A stretch of DNA of 64,000 nt from assembly GCA_030674185.1 (NCBI GenBank), contig JAPXFY010000026.1, positions 53,962,712 through 54,026,711 of the forward strand, written 5' to 3'. Positions 56,690-64,000 of this stretch are shown here, piece after piece (the stretch's first letter is position 1; every line of letters begins with the position of its first letter). Below the pieces are notes generated by a model. That model made no database searches, was not told where the DNA came from, and saw only the letters and a list, made by a program, of their open reading frames with translations. Position numbers and translations under genes: made by a program. The DNA is from Monoplex corrugatus. Its lineage: Eukaryota; Mollusca; Gastropoda; Littorinimorpha; Ranellidae.

Positions 56690-58440
56690 TTCGCAGAACA
56701 GGTCGATTAACGAGGTTTAACATTAAATACAAGCACTGCACGCCACAAGCACTGCTGAAGCACTTCCTGAAGTGTTATCACGCAAGGAGTGGGTCACGTA
56801 AATTCTTTCTGACTATGGCACACATTTTTTGTCTGATCTCATGAAAAAGTTTCATCGCTTACTGTCGGTCCCTCCTGTTACTGTGACTTCCCACTATCCT
56901 GACATAGCTGAGAGATTTAATAGCACAGTGAAAGCCATGATAGAGAAGGTGATTTATGAGAAAAAAGAAAAGACTGGGCAGATACACACAAGCATTATTA
57001 TTTGCCTACAGAGACTTACCAGTACAGTGTTGTAACCCTTTGAATTACTTTCTTGTTGTCCCGCCAGAGCACCAAGTACTGTCGCATGCAAGGTCAAGAA
57101 TAGTCCCGACAGAAGAGGAGAAAACGTTTATGGTTATGTTTTCAGTCGAAGATACGCATTTCAGATACATGTAAACTAGCTCAGGAGCAAGTGGAACTAT
57201 CTGCTAAACAATACAAAACATTATGCTGACGAGGAAACAAGACTGACAACTTTTTCCTTGTCAGAAGGTCTTGTCATTTTGAGTGATAATCACAATAAGA
57301 TCCAAATAACATGTCGATATTGAGTGCTATTGACGGTCATGTCTGTTGACTGCAAGACTGACATAAATCGTGTACACAGAGTGTTTCACGTCAATATGTT
57401 AAATGGCTGAACGAGGGAGAAAGCGTGCATTACAGTGAACGAGTGTTAAAAAAACTGGCGATGATTCATTGCCCATGTTGTAGTCATATTGTGCCCTTGG
57501 ATATTGTTTCACTGAGGAAAGATAAGTCTTTCAGACAGAGACTGATATATGCAACTGGCATAAGCTAGTGTGTGGAATGACATAGATGATCACAGAAGAC
57601 AGCTTTCTACAGTTCCATCAGTGACAGGTGAAACTTACAAAGACGTGAACATTGATTCTGCTTTAGATGACTACAGAATACTTGGAGGTCATACTGCTCT
57701 CAGAGAACTCTGTGATATACTGACAGACAAACCAGGACCCGTGAAGGATGAAGACACACTGTTGACTGATGACGTACCTGTTAGAGTGGAACCACATCCT
57801 TTACCTTTGTCAACCAGATTATTTGTTTAGAAAGAGGTGAAATGTGAAATTAATGTTGGACATGAAAGTGATTGAATACTATGTTTCACCCTATTGTTTC
57901 CTTGTTCCTATTTTTCCCTTACTGTGTTGATCTCAAAATCATATGGATCTGATAGATTTTCTGTGTTAATGATAGAGCACTTACCAAAAGATTGTTTTTG
58001 ACTGAGTCAGTTGTTTATGTTTTACTGCTTGTCTAAAGTACAATATTTCGTCAAAACTGATCTTACAAATGGCTACTGGCAAGTCCCTGTCAACCCGCAT
58101 GGTAAACATAAAGCTGCTTTTCAACGTTCACTAGGAATGTTTCAGCGGATACGTATGCTTTTGGAATTATGAAATGCTTCTGCCACTATTGCCAGAATAA
58201 TGAGGCAATTTCGTCTCCTGGAAAATTGTGTGGTCACTGTCTTTGATGATATCCTGTCAGGCCATGAAATACGATCTTCTCTAATTGTGTAAAATTAATT
58301 TCCTTGAAGCAATGTGCATTTGGCTTGACAGTATATCCATCCAAGATGTTTACAGGTTTTCAGCGGCTGGAATTTTTGGCCGTTATTTGGGCAAAGTTGT
58401 TTTCATGCCTACAGATTGAGTTGGAAAAGATCTTGGCAAT
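56690..58440 (+). mobile_element. Gypsy (Gmr1-like) remnant: integrase then reverse transcriptase
   Basis: In shifting frames: an integrase core (ALLKHFLK.., FLSDLMKKFHRLLSV, ERFNSTVKAMIEKVIYEKKE) at 56740-57030; a post-integrase FHVNMLKWLNEGE-like segment near 57390; LTDKPGP and PVRVEPHPLPLSTR (RT entry) at 57715-57830; a TDLTNGYWQVPVNPHGKHKA-like block near 58050; VFDDILSGH near 58240; and TVYPSKMFTGFQRLEFL near 58330. All are damaged. The integrase lies before the RT, as in Gmr1-like elements, not after it as in ordinary Gypsy elements. Confidence 0.8.
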
Positions 58441-58970
58441 AGAAAGCAGCAGATTCGTTCCCAGTTGATTCCTTAGCTATTCTCACCCGTCTCACCTGTC
58501 GGCGTCACCGGTTCGGTGTTGGCTGCTGCTCATCTGGATGCCACCATCTCCCCGTAGGCCGCTCTGTCCTGACTTTTGTGGACAATTTCTTGAATATTTA
58601 GGCCACTGATGTGTTGGTTATGTTCTCGATATATGAGATTGGAAGTCTGCCTTTCTTCCTTTTTGCCACTGTTTTTCCTTGAAAGATGGTTGCCATGAGG
58701 TCCGTGTTCTTGTTGCTTGACACATGGCCAGTATATTTTAGTCTTCTCTTGTTGATGCTGCTAGTAGTTTTCTGGTGGTATCAAGTTCTTCCAGGACACT
58801 TTCATCAGTTCTTCTGTCTGTCTATTTGACATGTAGTAGTCTTCGATAAAACATCTCTGCTGCCTCAATTCTTCTGCAAACAGCTTTTCTCAAAGTCCAG
58901 GCTTCGCAGCCATAAATCATGACTGACCAGATCAGACATTTTAAAAGTTTAACTATCAGCCTTAGCTATA
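58441..58970 (-). mobile_element. RTE-type LINE 3' fragment inside the Gypsy remnant
   Basis: Minus strand gives MIYGCEAWTLRKAVCRRIEA, AEMFYRRLLHVK, DESVLEELDTTRKLL and an FKEKQWQKGRKADFQ stretch, the C-terminal blocks of an RTE-like polymerase. It separates the Gypsy RT from its RNase H. Confidence 0.75.
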
Positions 58971-59209
58971 GCGGGAGATAAATGTGTGATTTTGCTGCTC
59001 TTACAGCTCACCTCAGCGACCATGTTAACGTGGAACTGTAGGGTGAACATACACTTTACATGTCAAGGAAAAATGTTTTCCTATCTTATGACTCATATAT
59101 ACATGTACCTTGCCTACAAACTGAATTGTAACGTTTATCTGGTCGATCATCAAAATTATTTAAATTTTAAACACTTTTATAATCAGACATATCCAAACAC
59201 AGATTTATC

Positions 59210-59550
59210 TATAAAACATGACATAATAAAAGGACATAACTCTTGAGAATTATCTCCCATGTTGTATAGAACTTCTCAGATCTAACACAGTTTGCGCTAC
59301 CCATTCAGCTAGCATAGAAGCAGATACAAAGTACAAAAACAGTAAGCTCAGATATACCTCAAAAGTGTTCTGAGCTTACTGTTTTTGTACTGCGTATCTG
59401 TTTCTAAGCTAGCTGAATAGGTAGCGCAAACTGTGTTAGATCTGAGAAGTTCTATACAACATGGGAGATAATTCTCAAGAGTTATGTCCTTTGATTATAT
59501 TATAAAAATTCTCCCTGCTTCCCTCTTATTTCTTTGGTATAAAACATGAC
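59210..59550. mobile_element. Hairpin element with 124-bp arms and 13-bp flanking repeats
   Basis: Arms 59229-59352 and 59369-59492 pair almost throughout around a 16-base loop. The direct repeat TATAAAACATGAC lies at 59210-59222 and 59538-59550. It is non-coding. Confidence 0.75.
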
Positions 59551-59589
59551 GTTTGAAATATACCTCGCCAAAATGTCACGTCAATCTAT

Positions 59590-59835
59590 CCACTAGATAG
59601 TGGTATGGTAAACTTACGAGGACTGACTAAATTCTCCAAATTCCTCAATGGACAACCTTTCATCTTTCAAACGGATTATCGCCCTTTCATTACCTACCGG
59701 CTTTGTGTCTGAGGAAAAAATGTCCCGTGCGCTGGTCTCAGATGTTGCAAGAATTTTGTGTTGAGATCAGGTTAAAGGCTGATCAAGCCAGTATGTTTGT
59801 AGACCTGCTTTCCCGTGAATGTGTGAATAACTAAT
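59590..59835 (+). mobile_element. Gypsy RNase H fragment
   Basis: Reads FLNGQPFIFQTDYRPFITYR, then broken 'CALVSDVARILC' and 'PAFP' pieces that fit the RNase H block (FQTDHRPL.., ..ADFLSR) following a Gypsy RT. It continues the element at 56690-58440 after two insertions. Confidence 0.7.
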
Positions 59836-60240
59836 TAACAGTACACCTTACGGATATGATCTTGTATGTGATTTGGATGTTGATAATGAGGTTTTCAGCA
59901 ACGGTAGATCGTTACAAGTACTGTTGATGGTCTCCTATGGATATTGTGACATTTTATATCGTCTTTTTTGAGGGGCATTACCGAAGTCAAGTGATGTTAT
60001 TATTTCTTGTGTGCTTTATTTTTTTATTTTTATTATTTATCTTATGAGTAGGCAATGTTCGGGAAGTTTTCTTTCTTATTGGATGCATTTGATGAATATG
60101 CGCCATTGCTACTGTTAACATGCTGAAAACAGCTATACTTTGTGCTGTAACTTTGTAGTGATATCGAGATGCTATTTGGTTTCTCACATGGTGGTGAAAT
60201 GTTTGTGAATTGTCCTAGTACATCCTGTGGTAATGCATTT
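59836..60240. other. Gap, probable Gypsy 3' flank
   Basis: No open frame of note and no LTR pair could be recognised by eye. Confidence 0.35.
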
Positions 60241-60415
60241 TTAACCCTTGACTCCTGCACCCTCTCCACCAGCATCCTCCATTGTCAACACTGCTAGCAA
60301 AGCAAATACTTAACCCTTTGACCAGCTTCCTACTGGAAGCTGGAGGATAGGGTAAGTGAATCAAAGGGTTAAGTTTTTGTGGTTGGTGGATAGGGTGCGG
60401 GAGTCAATGGGTTAA
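60241..60415. mobile_element. Palindromic piggyBac-like MITE, copy C
   Basis: TTAACCCTTGACTCCTGCAC at the left and the inverse with TTAA at the right. The inner TTAACCCTTTGA...AAGGGTTAA palindrome is shortened. Confidence 0.85.
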
Positions 60416-60752
60416 AATTTGTCTGCTTTCCCAGTTTGATTGAAGCTTTGTGATATAATGAATTTGTAAATATTCTGAATTAAGTGGACATCGTACTATG
60501 TAGAAAAGAAAACTTTGTATCAAAGGTATTTTCCTATGATGGGGGGTTTATCAGGAACAAGCTGTTGGTCATCGTCATTGATGTGTTTTTGTGGAAATGA
60601 ACGGACAACGCGGTCATTGTTGGTCCAGACTGTGGCCAATCCGGTGTGGTCTCTGTGTACGTCTATTTCGTGAGGTGAGTGGCAAATCAAACATGGCGGA
60701 ACCCATCCGTGTTGGAGTCGACTTTGTGTGTATGGGTTCTAATAGAAATAGA

Positions 60753-60830
60753 AAACAAAAATAAAGGGTTGGAGCTAAATAGCAAGAAGACTGAAGTCAT
60801 GGTAATCAGTAAAACACGTGACATCTGGCT
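60753..60830 (+). mobile_element. LINE-B fragment
   Basis: NKGLELNSKKTEVMVISKTR matches the thumb entry of the copy at 23.35 kb and ends where a MITE follows. Confidence 0.75.
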
Positions 60831-60850
60831 AATGCTAGCCCACAGAACTC

Positions 60851-60933
60851 TTAACCCTTTGACTCCCGCACCCTGTCTACCAGCATCCTGCATTGACAAC
60901 CATGCTAGCAAAGCAAAAACTCAACCCTTTGAA
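60851..60933. mobile_element. Palindromic MITE, copy D (left half only)
   Basis: Left arm from TTAACCCTTTGACTCCCGCA to the inner 'tcaaccctttga'. The right half is missing. Confidence 0.8.
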
Positions 60934-60998
60934 AGGATTTCTGCAGCCCGTGCCAGTACCGAGACTACTAGTAATAGGGGGCTTGAACACAGACCTCT

Positions 60999-61175
60999 TA
61001 ACCTTTTGACTCCCGCACCCTATCCACCAATTGCAAAAACTTAACCCTTTCACTCCCTCAACCTTTCCTGCAGGAAGCTGGTGGATAGGGTGATGGAATC
61101 GTAGGGTTAAGTTTTTGCTAGCGTGGTTGACAATGCACGATGTTGGTGGACAGGGCTAGGGAGTCAAAGGGTTAA
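60999..61175. mobile_element. Palindromic MITE, copy E
   Basis: TTAACCTTTTGACTCCCGCA at the left and GAGTCAAAGGGTTAA at the right. The inner palindrome is centred on CCTGCAGG near 61075. Confidence 0.85.
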
Positions 61176-61333
61176 AATAGACATAACACACAACCCTGCT
61201 GCTGAAGCCACCTGTCCGCCATCTTGCTGTTGCGATGCCCGCTGTGCTGGCCTCTGCTTACGCTACACACTGAACTTGTTTATCTCTGTACGTTCCGATA
61301 TGTGGTCAGTGATGTGTCTCTCATACAGTCACT

Positions 61334-61334
<1 letters not shown>

Positions 61335-61432
<98 letters not shown>

Positions 61433-61514
61433 GTATACATAGGTCTGTGATATGTATGTGTGATATCAGTGTTGTGGTGATCATGGTGACGTGTGAGTGT
61501 GTGTGCTAGGTGTG

Positions 61515-61557
<43 letters not shown>

Positions 61558-61560
61558 CAT
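61335..61560. repeat. Two (GT)n arrays
   Basis: About 95 bp at 61335-61429 and about 45 bp at 61508-61553, separated by unique sequence. Confidence 0.95.
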
Positions 61561-61609
61561 GTGTATACGAGAGCATGTGTTCATATACACTTAAGCATGT
61601 ATACATGTT

Positions 61610-62679
61610 ATCATTGGCCACAAATCAAATACATCTGTGCTGAAATGTGGTGTCCCACAAGGTTCTGTCTTGGGGCCTGTCATGTTCACTATGTATACAC
61701 AACCTCTCAGCACTGTCATTCATCAGTCAGGTCACTCATACCACTTCTTTGCAGATGACTCACAGTTACATAGCTCCTCTGCCCCATCAGATTTTGATGC
61801 TCTTGAGAGATTGTATAGAGGATGTCTCCAAGTGGATGAGTGAAAACAAGCTGAAGATGAATGATGATAAAACTGAGCTTATTGTTACTGGTACTAAGTC
61901 AAAGAATCAGGTTACTCATGCCCCCATGTCTATCTCTGGTTGTGATGTATCTTTCTCACAAACTGTTAGAACTCTTGGCTTCTACCTGGATGAAACACTG
62001 TCTATGGAAGCCCATGTCAAACAGTTGTGCCGAACTCTGTACTATCAGCTACGCAGAATAGGTAAGATTCGCTCCTTTCTTTCCACTGATGCTGCCAACA
62101 AGCTTTGTGTGTCTTTCATACTATCTAGACTAGACTATTGTAACTCTCTACTCGCAGGTCTCCATGACAATCAACTACATAAACTTCAGCGCATACAGAA
62201 CTATGCGGCTCGCCTTGTTCTCCGCAAGCCCAGGCGTGAGAGTGCAAAATCTCTGCTTAGAACACTTTATTGGCTCCCGGTAAAGGCTAGGATTCAATAT
62301 AAAGTTGCCAGTCTCTGCTTTCAGTGTATCTATCATGAGAACATGCCATCCTATCTTGCCAATCTCCTGCAGAGTTACAAACCTTCTCGAATGCTCCGCT
62401 CTTCTGACACCTCGTTGTTGACTGTTCCTCGCTCCTCTCTAGACACCTTTGATAAAAAGTCTTTCTCTGTCTTTGGCCCAAATGTGTGGAACTCTCTACC
62501 ATTGTCTCTCAGAAAAACTGTTTCTCAACCTTCAAACAGCACCTGAAAACCCACCTCTTTCAAACTCATCAAACCTGAAGAGCCTAAGTTTGCAAGTCTG
62601 TCATCAGACTAATCTCTCCTGCGTGTATAATAGTATTTTGTATCAGGGCCTATAGAGCGGAGTGTATGTTGTGGTGTGT

Positions 62680-62736
<57 letters not shown>

Positions 62737-63495
62737 TGTGTGTGTGTGTGTGTGTGTGATGTTTGTGTGTCACTGTATGTTGTGGAGACTTAGGGAAAGG
62801 GGTATTAGGGAAAATTAAGGTGGAAATGGACTGAAATACTTTAAGAAATTTAACTTTTTTTGTATGTAAATGTGATTAATGGATAACTAATAGATTATAA
62901 TTTTGTGAAGTAATTTTGAATTGTCAGTTTAATGCATTAATACTGAGTTATAATGTTTTCTGTTACAATATAATTTCTGTTTATGTCATCAAAATATTGA
63001 TCATAATTTTATGTACAACATTGCATGCACAAATACCACACACACACACACATGCAACATAGCAACACGGCACGCCACCGACACACACACACACACATAC
63101 ACATGTGCACGCCACGCGCACACACACACACACACGTACACAGCACAGCAACGCACACACACACACCACACACACACACAACACACACACACGCACACAC
63201 ACGCACACACACACACACGCACACACACACACACGCATGGATATATGAACACAGTATGCCTCTTTATTCATATGAAAAATCTTTTATTTTTCTATTACAT
63301 GAGTCAGTGTTTAAACTTTCATATTTTGTGGTTTCTTATGTGTCTTCTTATTTGTATAGCTTTAATGTTTGTTGTTTTCTTATTGTGTATGTAATTGTGA
63401 AAATTTTGCCTTTTTTATGCGAAATGTAAAGCGCTGGTGACCATGTTTTATATGGAATATGCGCTATACAAATAAACATTATTATTATTATAATC
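61610..63495 (+). mobile_element. LINE-E, second CR1/L2-type LINE, 5'-truncated
   Basis: Begins just before RT motif B and ends with GCGCTATACAAAT and ATT repeats at about 63455-63495. Its long 3' UTR contains a GT array (about 62673-62757) and a CA array (about 63037-63235). The body is distinct from LINE-A in sequence, though its tail and layout are similar. Confidence 0.88.
61637..62546 (+). pseudogene. LINE-E reverse transcriptase C-terminal part
   Basis: The first frame gives [20 protein letters not shown] (motif B) and YHFFADDSQLHSSS (motif C, intact). A frameshift near 61790 leads to the frame VSKWMSENKLKMNDDKTELI, RTLGFYLDETLSM, SFILSRLDYCNSLLAGL, LHKLQRIQNYAARLVL, YWLPVKARIQYKVASLCF and FSVFGPNVWNSLPLSLR, ending at 62546. 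This follows the CR1/L2 C-terminal layout block for block. The upstream RT and the endonuclease are missing. Confidence 0.88.
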
Positions 63496-63547
63496 GTGTG
63501 TACAATATGCATGTTGTGTCAGAGAGTGTGCTCACGCGCACATGCAT

Positions 63548-63627
63548 GCTGTATGTGTGTATGTATGTATGTGTGTGTTGTTTGTGTGTGTGTGTGTGTG
63601 TATATAAGTGTGTGTGTATGTGTATAC

Positions 63628-63661
<34 letters not shown>

Positions 63662-64000
63662 ATGTGTGTGTGCGTGTATAAGTGTGCCCTACAGTGTATA
63701 AGTATGCGTGTGTGTGCATGCCTCTTCTCTGTCTCTGTCTTTGTCTCCTTTTGTTTCTCTCTCTCTCTGTCTCTCTCTCTGTCTCTGTGTATGTGTGTCT
63801 CTCTCTCCGTGTCTCTGTGTGTGTCTCTCTCTCTCTTTCTGTCTCTCACTCTCTCTCTCTCTCTTTCTGTCTCTCTCACTCCTCCCTCCTTCTCCATGTC
63901 TCTCTCTTTCTCTCCTACTTTCTGTCTCTGTCTGTCTGTCTGTCCCTCTAACGCACACATACACACACACACGCACACGCACACACACACACACTCACAC
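63548..64000. repeat. (GT)n, (CT)n and (CA)n microsatellites to the window end
   Basis: GT/TATG repeats at 63548-63715, CT-rich repeats with GTGT variants at 63722-63948, then CA repeats from 63950 to the edge. Confidence 0.95.

Noticed and set aside
57225..57245. CTGACGAGGAAAC resembling a hammerhead core
   Set aside because: There is no stem II between the two core halves and no pairing arms.

Overview
This is eukaryotic nuclear DNA from an animal, most likely an aquatic lophotrochozoan and probably a mollusc (gastropod-like). That placement is an inference from three things: a spliced metazoan splicing-factor gene, an expanded-type STAND NTPase/ankyrin gene, and the mixture of elements (CR1/L2-type, RTE-type and Tx1-like LINEs, a Penelope-like element, Gypsy and Tc1) set among very long CA/GT, GA and GAA arrays. 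I see no rRNA, tRNA, operon, CRISPR or bacterial feature.

Two host genes are supported. (1) PRPF38B (pre-mRNA splicing factor 38B), minus strand, about 16.2 to 4.2 kb. Four consecutive coding exons have consensus splice sites and matching phases. The 3' part, including any RS-rich tail, lies beyond base 1. The introns carry sense and antisense LINE fragments and a piggyBac-like MITE. (2) A plus-strand gene whose main exon, 45810-49522, encodes a P-loop NTPase of the nSTAND3 type, a long linker and about 17 ankyrin repeats in one uninterrupted frame. A short Kozak-type ATG exon at 39419-39552 fits it in phase and may be its first exon, across a 6.3 kb repeat-filled intron.

Layout. 0-4.2 kb: decayed reverse-strand RTE-like LINE and intron. 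4.2-16.2 kb: PRPF38B with a nearly intact CR1/L2-type LINE (LINE-A) at 4.7-7.6 kb, RTE remnants and a second LINE-A. 16.6-17.2 kb: hAT-like non-autonomous element with target duplication. 17.4-24.1 kb: RTE and CR1-like fragments, a diverged tandem repeat near 19 kb, and a 120 bp inverted repeat. 24.9-27.6 kb: CACGTG-rich minisatellite, microsatellites and a 1.3 kb GAA array. 29-34.5 kb: microsatellites and an RTE with a C-terminal zinc finger, split by a chimeric LINE insertion. 34.7-37.1 kb: Penelope-like element with RT and GIY-YIG. 39.6-40.0 kb: inverted dimer of Penelope termini. 41.8-45.7 kb: Tx1-like inverted fragments, minisatellites and pentanucleotide arrays. 45.8-49.5 kb: NTPase/ankyrin gene. 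49.65-54.0 kb: LINE-A split by an apparently intact Tc1 transposon with TA duplication. 54.9-61.2 kb: fold-back elements, a Gypsy remnant with integrase upstream of RT (Gmr1-like order) and palindromic MITEs. 61.6-63.5 kb: a second CR1/L2-type LINE. 63.5-64 kb: microsatellites.

The most interesting signals are a hammerhead-ribozyme-like motif with compensatory changes in two copies of the Penelope terminal region, the NTPase/ankyrin gene model, the Gmr1-like Gypsy order, palindromic TTAA-flanked MITEs, and the repeated presence of (CA)n arrays inside the LINE-A 3' UTR.
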